A stretch of 64,000 bases of DNA from JAJPKK01 sp963824905 (GCA_963824905.1 CAWGRH010000010.1:1-64000); one strand, 5' to 3'; shown: positions 1-8,591, numbered from the stretch's first letter. A program made the numbers and translations. Notes: generated from the sequence alone by a model not told the origin.

Positions 1-1590
1 CTCGTCGCACCCTGCTGGATCCTCACGCATCAGGCCGCCAAGATCGTTGACGACGACCTTCCTGTCGATCCGAGCCAACGATGCCTCTTTGGCCTTGCCG
101 CAGCTGTCCGGCAAGAACATCCGGAGCTTCAGTGCGCCGTTATCGATCTTCCGTCGCGCTTCGACCGTGTGGTCGAACGGAACTTTGCCGCAACGATCGC
201 GCAACCGGGACAAGAAAGCGTGGTGGCCCTGCGGCGCGACGGTGTCCGCGGTTGGCGCCTGCGCAGGCGCGAACTCCCGAAAGAGGTTTGGCGCCCCCGC
301 GGAACAGTTCTGGTCACTGGCGGCCTTGGTGGACTGGGACAGCAAGTTGCACGCTGGCTCGCCAAGTCCGGCGCCGAGCATCTCATTCTGGCCTCCAAGA
401 CGGCTCCCAAACATCCCGCCGCTCCCACGCTCGCCGCAGAACTCCGAGATCTCGGCGTGGAGGTGTCTCTCGAAGCTGTCGACGTATCGCAGCGCGAGCA
501 ACTGGCCGAGTTGATCGACAGGCGTCGGGGTGGGGCCCCCGCTTTACGATCGATCTTCCACCTCGCCGCTGTGACGGATGATGCGCTGTTGTCGGATCAG
601 ACAGTTGAGAGCGTTGAAAAGGCCTGGGGCGCGAAAGTGTCGGGTGCTTGCCACCTCGACAGCTTGACGCGCGACCTGCCGCTCGATGCGTTCGTACTAT
701 TCTCGTCCCTCGGGTCCGTGCTCGGCAACGCCGGTGCCGCGAATTACAGCGCGGCCAATGCCGGGCTCGACGGTATCGCCGAGGCCCGCCGTGCTGCGGG
801 GCTCCCCGCGGTTGCCGTCAACTGGGGACTATGGGCGGGCGCCGGCCTCGGTGAGGTCTATCTTAAAGCGGCCGGCCCTCAGGCGATGGCGCCTGCGAAG
901 GCGTTGGCAACATTGCAACGGCTTCTCGCTTCGCCGCCTGAGCAAGCTGCGATTGTCGATATCGACTGGCACGGCCTCGAGCGCCTCGGCGGCGGCCGCC
1001 ATCCGGCGTTGCTTTCGGAACTTGTGACGACTGAAGGCCCCTCTTCTGACCCTGCTCTTCGGTCGGTTCGCGAAGGAGCTATCGGAGGTTTGGCCGATGA
1101 TGCTTTAGGTCGCCTGATACTGACCTATTTGATCAACCACACCGCCGCCATTCTCGGTGGTGCGAGCGAGCAGCTCAGCGAAAGGTCCAACCTGTTTGAA
1201 TACGGCATGGACTCACTGATGTTCGTCCAACTTCGCAATCGGCTCAGCACCGACTTCGAAACGGCCGTGTTCGTGAACGACATTGCCGGAGCGCCGACGC
1301 TCTCCCAACTTGTACAGTTGCTCCTGCCTATCAGCCGTAACTGGGCCCAACGTAAAATGGCGGCGCACAAGGACTCCGCTCGCGCGCCGTCCGGGCCGAA
1401 GGCATCTGGTGCGTCGGTGCGGCGGGTGCGCCTCGATGCGCCTCAGTCCCCCCTATTCATTCTATCCGCTCCTCGCTCTGGATCGACGCTTTTGCGCGTC
1501 ATGCTGGCGGGCCATCCGAGCGTCTTCTCCCCGCCCGAACTGCACCTGCTTCCGACTGAAACCCTGGCGGCTCGTGACGAGCTGATTTAG
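1..1590 (+). CDS. Type I PKS C-terminal module part: KR, ACP and start of sulfotransferase (5' partial, ends at in-frame TAG)
   Basis: Open from the left edge in frame 1, so only the end of a modular polyketide synthase is present. It starts in the structural half of a ketoreductase, then the NADPH-binding loop TGGLGGLG (about 307-330), a TDD motif at the LDD position typical of B-type KRs, and the active-site Ser/Tyr region (FSSLGS, NYSAANA). An acyl carrier protein follows, with GMDSL; the phosphopantetheine Ser codon is at 1213-1215. After a linker comes the PAPS-binding loop SAPRSGST of a sulfotransferase (1465-1488). A TAG at 1588-1590 stops the frame, but the same frame resumes as the rest of the ST and a thioesterase (next entry). 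KR-ACP-ST-TE is the terminal order of curacin CurM and cyanobacterial olefin synthases, where sulfonation of a beta-hydroxyacyl chain allows decarboxylative release as a terminal alkene. Domain calls are firm; the product is inferred. Confidence 0.88.
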   Translation, partial: LVAPCWILTHQAAKIVDDDLPVDPSQRCLFGLAAAVRQEHPELQCAVIDLPSRFDRVVERNFAATIAQPGQESVVALRRDGVRGWRLRRRELPKEVWRPRGTVLVTGGLGGLGQQVARWLAKSGAEHLILASKTAPKHPAAPTLAAELRDLGVEVSLEAVDVSQREQLAELIDRRRGGAPALRSIFHLAAVTDDALLSDQTVESVEKAWGAKVSGACHLDSLTRDLPLDAFVLFSSLGSVLGNAGAANYSAANAGLDGIAEARRAAGLPAVAVNWGLWAGAGLGEVYLKAAGPQAMAPAKALATLQRLLASPPEQAAIVDIDWHGLERLGGGRHPALLSELVTTEGPSSDPALRSVREGAIGGLADDALGRLILTYLINHTAAILGGASEQLSERSNLFEYGMDSLMFVQLRNRLSTDFETAVFVNDIAGAPTLSQLVQLLLPISRNWAQRKMAAHKDSARAPSGPKASGASVRRVRLDAPQSPLFILSAPRSGSTLLRVMLAGHPSVFSPPELHLLPTETLAARDELI

Positions 1591-1623
1591 GCCACAGGGC
1601 TTCATCATGGCCTCGTTCGCGCC

Positions 1624-3219
1624 GTGATGGCCGCCCTGAACCAAGGCCGTACTCAAGCCGAGGCGACAGTTGAACAATGGCGTGCCGCAGGGTGGACAGG
1701 CCGTGAGGTGTACCAGAAGCTCAATGAAGCGACTGGACTCTTGGTGGTCGACAAGAGCCCGACCAGTGCGTCAGACCCAAAATACTTGGCCCGAGCGCTT
1801 CGCTGGTGCCCCGAGGCACGTTTCCTCCACCTGGCCCGCCACCCGCTGGCCATGATGGAGTCCTTCACTCGTATGCGAATGCACCGCGTCATGCCTCAGA
1901 CGATGGACCTCGATCCCTGGGAAGTGGCGGAGCGGATATGGCAAGCGTGCGAACGCAATGTTCGGGATTTTTTTGCGGACCTCCCGGAACATCAGCAATT
2001 TCGGATCCGCTACGAGGACCTCGTCACGGCCCCCGAATTGAAGCTCCGCGAACTCTGCGATTGGCTCGATCTGCGTTACGACCCGCAGATGCTCGACGCA
2101 TACGGGCCCGACCGCATGACCGACAGTGTCGCGGGGGAGGGAAGTCAAATTGGCGATCCCAACTTCCATCGCCGGCATACGATCGATCCCGTTTTGGCGG
2201 ACGCTTGGCGAGAGGTGCGTGCACCCCGCAGCCTGGACCCGGAGACTGTTCGACTTGCCGAGGCGCGAGGTTACGTTCTGGCGGAAGGGGGTGACGACGA
2301 GGCTCGAGCCATCGGGCTTTCCTCGGGGGGCTCAGCCACGCCGGCGGAGGGCGCGATCCCCGAGGAGGTCACGTGGGAGCTACCGGAGGGGCCGCTTGTT
2401 GGGCTTCGCTGGGGGGCGGCGGAGGCACCTGGAGTGCTTTGCGTCCATGGACATCGTGAGCAAAGTCTCGTCTGGCATGCGGTAGCTACTTGGCTCGTCG
2501 GCCAAGGATACCAGGTGATCGCTCCCGATCTGCGGGGGCATGGGAGGTCACCGCACCTCCTTGGTGCCGGCGGCTATCCGATCTCTGTACTGCTTCGCGA
2601 TCTGGCGGCACTGATAGACCGCATTCCACGCCTTAAGATCATCATAGGACATTCCCTCGGCGGACTGCTGGCCCAGATCGTCGCGAGTGCCTCACCAAAG
2701 AAACTGCGCGGATTGGTTTTGGTCGACGTACCAACGCTACGGGGCCGCGGGATCGTTCCGTCTGGCGTAGACTTGGAAGCCCTGATTCGGCCGAGAACAC
2801 CCGTACGTGCAGTGTTCGAGAACCCCGAGGCCGCTGCCGAGCGCCTGTGCAAGGCTTCGCCCGAACTTGATCCGAGCTTCGCACGCGCATTGGCAGAGCG
2901 TATTCTCGAGCCGGTGGAAAACGGTTGGCGATGGCGGTGGGACGCGCGGCTGGAGTTGCCCTTTGATGGCCCGGCATTCGACATCCACAACGCGATCGAC
3001 GTCGACCGACTTCCGCCCGTCGCCGCGATATTCGGATCGAGGAGTCCGCTCACGCGGCCCGAGGACCTTGGCTGGGTGCGGGCGGCAGGTGGCCGAGTGA
3101 TGTTGGTGGACGCTGCTCACCATCCGCACCTTGCTCATCCGGAGAAGGTGGCCTCGCTGGCCGCCGCGCTGGATTCCAAGGAAGAAGGTCCCCGAGGTAG
3201 GTTTTTAGAGCGGAGTTAA
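1624..3219 (+). CDS. Rest of PKS sulfotransferase plus terminal thioesterase (continuation of the gene at 1-1590 after an in-frame TAG)
   Basis: Same frame as the upstream PKS piece, 33 nt after its TAG; this ATG is probably an internal methionine, not a true start. The first ~240 codons complete a sulfotransferase (VDKSP, LARHPL, ESFTRMRMHR, all typical of CurM-type STs). The last ~260 codons form an alpha/beta-hydrolase thioesterase: oxyanion region VHGHRE, nucleophile elbow GHSLGG (Ser codon 2653-2655) and a C-terminal histidine in AAHHPH. In CurM-type enzymes this TE hydrolyses the sulfonated thioester and decarboxylation with loss of sulfate gives the alkene. It ends with TAA at 3217-3219, overlapping the tail of the convergent gene by 15 bases. 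If the TAG is real, the megasynthase is split inside the ST fold and chain release is probably lost. Confidence 0.85.
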   Translation: MMAALNQGRTQAEATVEQWRAAGWTGREVYQKLNEATGLLVVDKSPTSASDPKYLARALRWCPEARFLHLARHPLAMMESFTRMRMHRVMPQTMDLDPWEVAERIWQACERNVRDFFADLPEHQQFRIRYEDLVTAPELKLRELCDWLDLRYDPQMLDAYGPDRMTDSVAGEGSQIGDPNFHRRHTIDPVLADAWREVRAPRSLDPETVRLAEARGYVLAEGGDDEARAIGLSSGGSATPAEGAIPEEVTWELPEGPLVGLRWGAAEAPGVLCVHGHREQSLVWHAVATWLVGQGYQVIAPDLRGHGRSPHLLGAGGYPISVLLRDLAALIDRIPRLKIIIGHSLGGLLAQIVASASPKKLRGLVLVDVPTLRGRGIVPSGVDLEALIRPRTPVRAVFENPEAAAERLCKASPELDPSFARALAERILEPVENGWRWRWDARLELPFDGPAFDIHNAIDVDRLPPVAAIFGSRSPLTRPEDLGWVRAAGGRVMLVDAAHHPHLAHPEKVASLAAALDSKEEGPRGRFLERS

Positions 3220-4197
3220 GTCCGACGCCGTTGATTTTCCGACTGAGGTAACAACGAATTCCTCAAAATCGACGTGAGAGTTCTCCAATGCGTCAAACGT
3301 TTTCTTTCGAACTCGGCGAATCGCGTAGGCAACCGGCTGATCAAAAGCATCGCCGCACCAATGAAGGCTATCAACCGTATACCAATCGACCGGAAAACTC
3401 GCCCAATTGTAAAAGCAAACGTATACCTTGTACGCTCGCTGGTGGGCATGGCTGGAGCTGATCCTCAGCCGTTCTCCAATCGCCAAATGTCCATAATTCC
3501 ATTCAGTATCCGGATTTCCCATGGGAAGAAATTGCTGACGCACCAGGTCCGCACATTTTTCCATCCGACTCAAGTCATAGAATACATAGAATTGTAAGAG
3601 TCGGAAGATGGAGCCAGTTCGGTTGCGGATAGCTTCAAGGTGGCGGCTGTAGCGGGTTGCTTCGGCCGCTATCTTCCCTCCAACCACACGAATCGTGCCG
3701 TCGATCACAACCGTCGGCACCTCAATGTCGTCGCTATCGGTATAATAACGAAGGGACAGGCTGTAGATTGCTGGAGGCAGGCGCCATGTGACCGTCTCTT
3801 TCTCGTTTGTCGTTGATCCTATCCATTCTTTCATCTTCAAAGAATCGTCGTAAAGCACCAGAGACCATGAATATGCCGGTGAACCAAATCCGGAGAGCTC
3901 TAGCGTCAAACTTTTGTCGATTCGGATGGGGGATAAACGCGCCAAGAGGGCGTGGCAGTTCCAGCGAGGTGCGAGTACGCTTATAATGTGAAAACGGCCA
4001 TGCTGGTCCAGATCATCGCTCATGGTCTTCCAGCTATAGCGAGTGGACTTTCGTAATACTAATTTTGACTGGCATCGAAGCAGCCGATGTATATTTGCGC
4101 AAACTGCTTTATTGAGCCATAATGATACACTTGCGATAATGGAGTCGATCATATTCCAGTTCTCCATTTGAAGAATTGCAAATAGCATCGAGCGCAA
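3205..4197 (-). CDS. Uncharacterised protein, possible DUF6208-like family, convergent with the olefin-type PKS
   Basis: 330 codons, minus strand, clearly lower GC than its neighbours. The N-terminal ~35 residues are hydrophobic (possible membrane anchor). The rest reads as two related beta-rich segments: one with APRWNCHA, SWSLVLY and LSLRYYTDSDD, a second with QFLPMGNPDTEWNYG and YKVYVCFYN. This pattern (WNxHA..., P-x-Y-S-L-x-LRYY, FLP-x-GNPDT) resembles, from memory, a family of unknown function found mainly in cyanobacteria (DUF6208), which I believe can occur near olefin-synthase genes; neither point can be confirmed here. No catalytic motif is evident. The tail overlaps the PKS tail by 15 bases, so the two genes converge. 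Its base composition and position suggest it came in with the PKS. Real gene: confident. Family: moderate. Confidence 0.75.
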   Translation of the reverse strand: MRSMLFAILQMENWNMIDSIIASVSLWLNKAVCANIHRLLRCQSKLVLRKSTRYSWKTMSDDLDQHGRFHIISVLAPRWNCHALLARLSPIRIDKSLTLELSGFGSPAYSWSLVLYDDSLKMKEWIGSTTNEKETVTWRLPPAIYSLSLRYYTDSDDIEVPTVVIDGTIRVVGGKIAAEATRYSRHLEAIRNRTGSIFRLLQFYVFYDLSRMEKCADLVRQQFLPMGNPDTEWNYGHLAIGERLRISSSHAHQRAYKVYVCFYNWASFPVDWYTVDSLHWCGDAFDQPVAYAIRRVRKKTFDALENSHVDFEEFVVTSVGKSTASDLTPL

Positions 4198-4240
4198 GCC
4201 GAAGGCGATCAGTCCTTAACGAGTTGGTGCTTGTTGCATG

Positions 4241-4525
4241 CTAATGGCCCCAGAATTTACCGTCTTCGGGCAGCTTTCCAAAGGACCGGGCATCGACGAC
4301 GTCAAAATTTGACGAAAAAAGGTCGGCTAGGCGTCCAAGGTTCTCGCGCCCAAATTGTTCTGGCGCGATGCGCCTGATCTGCAGCATCGTCAACGACTGC
4401 GGGGCGCCCTTTATGGCGATTCCAGGCGCCGGACTTTGTTTCGGCCGCCGTATCTTTGCTTCAGTGAATCGCGGCGGCAGGAAACCGAGCAGGCCGGATT
4501 GTTCGGTTGAAGTCGGAGGCCTCAC
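4241..4525 (-). CDS. Doubtful small ORF, 94 codons, unknown
   Basis: An open frame on the same strand as, and 43 bases upstream of, the DUF6208-like gene. The product is moderately charged, with no signal peptide, no membrane segment and no motif I recognise. It could be a short leader gene of that operon, a remnant of a longer gene, or chance. The low-GC composition of this stretch makes a 94-codon open frame slightly more meaningful than it would be elsewhere in this GC-rich window, but I cannot support a function. Confidence 0.25.
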   Translation of the reverse strand: MRPPTSTEQSGLLGFLPPRFTEAKIRRPKQSPAPGIAIKGAPQSLTMLQIRRIAPEQFGRENLGRLADLFSSNFDVVDARSFGKLPEDGKFWGH

Positions 4526-5031
4526 GACACCGGAGGGCCCGCGCGCCTGATGCGCGTGAACCTAGCGGTCATCGAGATGGGCGGCGCGATAAACGGCAGA
4601 AGCCGAGGCATGGTGCATCTCCCTTTGGGCGGTGCGGCGCCAACATAGCCAACAGCATAATGCGTAGAGCGAGAGCCGCGTAGCTCCGCGGCTGCTGGCG
4701 ACCCTCGCCAGCCCAAAGCCGAATGAGCCAATATCGGTAGGGCTTATCAAGAGCGCAGCGATGCTCCTGCGCGCGTTCCGCTCGTCCGATCCATGATTCC
4801 GCGAGATTACCGGCCGAAGACCACGATGCCTGTTGCGGGCAGGTGCATGTCTCGCTGGCGCATCATCGGTAGTCGCTTGCCTCGACGATACACGCAAGGA
4901 TTGGCGCAGTGACACACCAATCTGCTTCGCGCTCGTGGCGCTCTGATGCCGGCGTCCTGTTGGATGTTACCCCAATCGTTACCCCAAGCAACTTCAGGCT
5001 GAAACCCGCCCACTTAAGTGCTTGAAAAACA
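4526..5031. other. About 500 bases without a convincing gene, between the PKS region and tRNA-Thr
   Basis: Only short overlapping open frames on the minus strand with no family signature. Just downstream of the tRNA 3' end (in the tRNA's direction) is a near-perfect direct repeat, TTGGGGTAAC, on the minus strand at about 4967-4987. No integrase is visible in this stretch. I read it as a spacer, perhaps the scar of an island boundary. Confidence 0.4.
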
Positions 5032-5107
5032 TGGTGCCGCAAGAGGGATTCGAACCCCCGACCCCATCATTACGAATGATGTGCTCTACCGACTGAGCTA
5101 TTGCGGC
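5032..5107 (-). tRNA. tRNA-Thr, anticodon CGU
   Basis: Read on the minus strand the gene folds as a full cloverleaf: acceptor GCCGCAA/TTGCGGC, D arm GCTC..GAGC, anticodon stem CATCA/TGATG with the seven-base loop TTCGTAA (anticodon CGT, decoding ACG), T arm with the TTCGAAT loop, discriminator A and an encoded CCA (5032-5034). Total length is 76 nt including CCA. Its 3' end points towards the PKS region. Confidence 0.97.
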
Positions 5108-5409
5108 TGACCGGCGGGCTGGCGCGACCGGATGCGCGTCGCCCGCGCGTGCCGGGCGTCGTATGGCGGCGCCCGGGTGTCGCGACCGATGTAGCGGAAG
5201 CCGCCGGGCCGGGCAAGGCGCTTCGGCTCGGGGGCTCCGGGCCTCGGGGCAGCCTCACTCGATCGTGTGCCGAGGCTCGCGCGTCCGGTGAGGGCGCCGC
5301 GGACGTCCGCGAGCGCCCCTTGTGGGGCGCCGCAATCGCGATAACCTCGACCGCGAACGCAAGTCCTCGTCCCGCGACGGCGTTTTGTGGCCGAATTGGA
5401 GCTGGCATC
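5108..5409. other. Upstream region of tRNA-Thr and of the M20 gene, no gene seen
   Basis: GC-rich stretch between two divergent transcription units (tRNA leftward, amidohydrolase rightward). Long frames are open only because of the high GC and show no family pattern. Promoters for both units should lie here, but I see no convincing -35/-10 pair. Confidence 0.4.
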
Positions 5410-6863
5410 ATGAACCCGATCATCGACCTCCGGAAACTCGCCGTCGCGTTGCCTGGCGCTGCTGCTCCCCTGCGCCGCCGTCGCCGAGCCGGCGCGGCAC
5501 CAGGACATTCTCCAGCTCGTCGACCAGCGCGCCGCGCATTTCTCTGCGACCTCCAAGGCGATCTGGGACCGTCCTGAGCTCGGCTACCACGAAGAGAACA
5601 GCTCGGCGCTGCTGCAGCGCGAGCTCGCCTCCGCAGGCTTCCGCGTCCAGTCGGGCGTCGCCGGCGAGCCGACCGGGTTCGTCGCGACCTTCGGCCAGGG
5701 CCAGCCGGTGATCGGCATCATGGGCGAGTTCGATGCGCTGCCGGGCCTGTCGCAGGCGGCGACGCCGAACCGCAGCCCGATCGTCGCCGACGGGCCTGGC
5801 CATGCCTGCGGCCACAACCTGCTCGGCGCCGGGGCGGCGCTCGCGGCGGTCGCGCTCAAGGAGTACATGGAGCGCAACCACGTCGCCGGCACGCTGCGCT
5901 ATTACGGCACGCCGGCCGAGGAGGGCGGCGACGGCAAGATCTACATGATCCGCGCCGGCCTGTTTCGCGACGTCGACGTGATCCTGCACTGGCACCCCGG
6001 CGACGAGAACTACGTCTTCAACGGCGGCATGTTGGCGATCAACAGCGCGCGCTTCCAGTTTCACGGGGTCGCCGCGCATGCGGCCGCCGGGCCGGAGCGC
6101 GGCCGCTCGGCGCTCGATGCCGTCATGCTGATGGGCAACGGTATCGAGTTCATGCGCGAGCACATTCCGAGCAACAGCCGCGTGCACTACATCATCACCA
6201 ATGGCGGCGCCGCGCCGAACGTCGTGCCCGACTCGGCCGAGATGTACCTCTATGCGCGCAATCCGTCGTCGGTCGTGCTCAACAACGTGTGGAGCCGCAT
6301 CCTCAAGATCGCGCAGGGCGCGGCGCTGATGACCGAAACCACGCTCGAGGTGAAGGAGCTCGGCGGTACCACCAATGTGGTGGCGAACGAGGTGCTGGCC
6401 AAAGTGGCGCAGCGGAATCTCGAGGAGGTCGGCGGCTTCGCCTATACGCCGGAGGAGAAAGAGTTCGCCGCAGAGGTGCAGAAGAGCTTACCGCCGGGCG
6501 AGGGCAAGAAGCTCGAGTCGACCGCCGCGGTGCTCCCGCTCGGCGCGCGCACCGGCCAGGCGTCGACGGACGCCGGCGACGTGAGCTGGAACGTGCCGAC
6601 CATCGGCTTCCGCGCCGCGACCTTCGTGCCCGGCGTCGTCGCCCACACCTGGCAGGCGGCGGCGACCTCCGGCATGAGCATCGGCCAGAAGGGCATGGTG
6701 ATCGCGGCGAAGGCGCTCGCCATCACCGGCGCGGATTTGTTCGCCGATGCGCAGCTCGATCGCGGATGCGAAGGTGGATTTCAAGAAGCAGCTCAACGGG
6801 GCGACCTACCAGTCGGTGATTCCGGAGTTTCAGAAGCCGCCACTGGATTATCGGCACAAGTAG
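5410..6863 (+). pseudogene. M20 family amidohydrolase (AbgB-like), exported, broken by two +1 shifts
   Basis: Metallo-amidohydrolase of the p-aminobenzoyl-glutamate/aminoacylase group (M20D): MGEFDALPG and GPGHACGHNLLGAG carry the metal-binding Asp and His, AEEGGDGK the catalytic Glu pair, and ILHWHPGD and VAAHAAA follow as in AbgB. ATG 5410 starts a signal peptide in frame 1, but the mature protein is in frame 2; dropping one C at 5452-5453 gives a clean leader ending CAAVAEPA. The body runs in frame 2 to about 6757; dropping G6758 moves to frame 3 and gives the expected tail (IADAKVDFKKQL to the TAG at 6861-6863). The ~1.45 kb length matches the family. Either two sequence errors or a recent pseudogene. 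Substrate unknown; export suggests hydrolysis of an amide in the periplasm. Confidence 0.82.
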
Positions 6864-6923
6864 AGGTCAAATCGGGCGATCAATTCGTCGCCGTCAGCAA
6901 AATCTTCGCGCCGACGAATAAAG

Positions 6924-8030
6924 GTGGCGATGCCGATACCATCGATACGGCAGCTGATTGGCGTTGGCGCCCCGGTGCTGCTGGCCGCGAGCGTCGCGGC
7001 CTCGTCCAGCGTCGCACAGTCGAACGAAAAGGCGGGGGGCCAGGGCGTCTTCCTGCGCTTTCTCAATCGCGGCGAACCCGGCGGCAATCTGCAAAACCCG
7101 CCGCATCTCGGGCTCTCGTTCGGCGGGAGACAACTCCATGCCGTCATGGACACGGGCTCGACCGGCATCGTCGTCTCCGCCTCGGCGATACCGAACATCG
7201 ACCGGCTGCCGAACCGCGGGCCGGGCACGCTGACCTACACAAGCTCGGGTCGCGTTGAGCAGGGCGATTGGGTAGTGGTGCGAGCAACGATCACCGGAGC
7301 GAACGGCGCGAGCGTGACGACGTCGCCCATCCCGGTGCTCGCCGTTCGGAGCGTCGCCTGCCTCGCCAATGCGCGCAATTGCACGGCGAGGGAGGATCCG
7401 CGTCACGTCGCCATGATCGGCGTCGGGTTCGCACGCAGGGGCAACCGCGAAGGCCCGCATGGCCCGGACATAAACCCGTTTCTCAATCTGGCCGGCACCG
7501 GCTCGGGGCACGACGCGCTGCGGCGCGGCTACATCGTGAGCAGCGCGGGCGTTCAGATCGGCCTCACCGGCGCCGATCCCGGCGAAGGCTACGTCACCGT
7601 TCAACTGGCTCGCGATGATGCGCGGCAGGACTGGTCAGGCGCGCCGGCCTGCATCACGATCGATGATCGGACACCCGCTTGCGGGACGGTGCTTCCCGAC
7701 ACCGGCGTGACCGGGATGTTTCTCTCCCTCCCCGCGAGCGAGGAGCGGGCCGCGGGCTCGGGCGGAAGAGATCCCGGGCTGCCGCCGGGCGCCAAGGTCA
7801 CGATCTCGCTGGCTCCGGAAGCTGCGACGCCGGGCGCCGCGAGCTACAGCTTTCGTGTCGGCGACGTGTCCAACCCGCTCGCGCCGGCCCGCGTGACCTT
7901 GGTCGGCCGCGGCGACCGGCCGACTTTCGTCAACACCGGTGTCCATTTGTTGAACGGGTTCGATTATCTGTTCGATGCCGACAAGGGCATCGTGGGTTAC
8001 CGATGGAACGGACGCCTTTCCGCCCGGTGA
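6924..8030 (+). CDS. Exported two-lobed aspartic-protease-like protein with two DTG motifs
   Basis: 368 codons from a GTG at 6924 (an ATG two codons on is an alternative). A signal peptide spans about residues 9-32, ending SSVAQS. The first lobe has MDTGSTGIV, with the hydrophobic-D-T-G-S pattern of aspartic peptidases; about 170 residues later PDTGVTGMF repeats it, as in the second lobe of pepsin-type enzymes. One copy per lobe in a single ~340-residue mature chain fits a bilobed pepsin fold more than a dimeric retropepsin. The C-terminus has FVNTGVHLLNGFDYLFD, like the closing strand of such folds. Activity is inferred and the substrate is unknown. It stands 60 bases after the broken M20 gene, so a shared transcript is possible. 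Confidence 0.7.
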   Translation: MAMPIPSIRQLIGVGAPVLLAASVAASSSVAQSNEKAGGQGVFLRFLNRGEPGGNLQNPPHLGLSFGGRQLHAVMDTGSTGIVVSASAIPNIDRLPNRGPGTLTYTSSGRVEQGDWVVVRATITGANGASVTTSPIPVLAVRSVACLANARNCTAREDPRHVAMIGVGFARRGNREGPHGPDINPFLNLAGTGSGHDALRRGYIVSSAGVQIGLTGADPGEGYVTVQLARDDARQDWSGAPACITIDDRTPACGTVLPDTGVTGMFLSLPASEERAAGSGGRDPGLPPGAKVTISLAPEAATPGAASYSFRVGDVSNPLAPARVTLVGRGDRPTFVNTGVHLLNGFDYLFDADKGIVGYRWNGRLSAR

Positions 8031-8067
8031 CGGCGGGCTGTCGACCGCATCCGAGCCTGCTCTCGAA

Positions 8068-8259
8068 TCAGGCTTCCGCGTCGGCGAAGCCCTCCGCCGG
8101 GTGGCGTAAATCGCCGCGCTTGTTCGGGTGGCGCACATAGGTGATGCACGCGTCCGGCCGCTCGATCTTGACCTTGAGCGCGGCGATCAGCGCGTCCTCC
8201 CCGTCGACGACGACGTGGCCGGTCTTGCCGTGAACCTTAAAGCCGACGGCGAACTGCAT
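8068..8259 (-). CDS. Small conserved hypothetical protein, 63 aa
   Basis: A short acidic/basic protein with no signal peptide or membrane segment. The sequence reads as a compact domain (VGFKVHGKTGHVVVDGED, then ALIAALKVK and ITYVRHPNKRGDLRHP). The start ATG at 8259 is preceded by a purine-rich stretch. I believe similar small proteins occur in Bradyrhizobium relatives but cannot name a family. It is convergent with the aspartic-protease-like gene, 37 bases away. Confidence 0.55.
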   Translation of the reverse strand: MQFAVGFKVHGKTGHVVVDGEDALIAALKVKIERPDACITYVRHPNKRGDLRHPAEGFADAEA

Positions 8260-8413
8260 GGTGCGTTCTCCCGCTTCCAGGAGGCGAGCATAGCACAGGT
8301 TCGCCGTACGGCGGAAAGGGCAGGCCGCACGCGCCCTGCGGCGAGATGGCCGGACCGGTGCGGCTGAGAAACCCTCCCCGCGTGAGGAGAGGTCGAATCG
8401 CGCGAGCGATCCA

Positions 8414-8591
8414 GGTGAGGGCGGTTTCGCGAGTCTGAGCGTCTCTATCCCTCCCCGGCTTCGGGGAGGGCAGGGTGGGGTCCGCGAGCGCAGCGAGCCA
8501 TCAAAGAAAGAGCCTCAATGATAATCTCGGAGGCTCAAACTCGCGAAACCGCCCCCTCACCCCGACCCTCTCCCCGCACGCGGGGAGAGGG
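8414..8591. repeat. Inverted repeat with internal hairpin, rhizobial palindromic element type
   Basis: The arm at 8414-8440 (GGTGAGGGCGGTTTCGCGAG...) is matched in reverse complement at 8533-8561 with one mismatch and a two-base gap. A second short palindrome, CTCTCCCCGC/GCGGGGAGAG, follows at about 8567-8590. No ORF of interest lies inside; 8260-8644 holds only this repeat DNA. Confidence 0.65.

Noticed and set aside
1588..1590. TAG as a recoded amino-acid codon or suppressor-read codon
   Set aside because: TAG is used as a normal terminal stop in the window (for example the minus-strand membrane protein at 14101-14103), no suppressor tRNA or pyrrolysine gene is visible, and errors or mutation are simpler.
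4807..5013. Integrase start next to tRNA-Thr
   Set aside because: The short frame shows no tyrosine-recombinase pattern and ends soon; only the position suggests it.
8414..8591. Small CRISPR or attachment site
   Set aside because: Only an inverted repeat and one hairpin; no regular direct repeats or recombinase motif.
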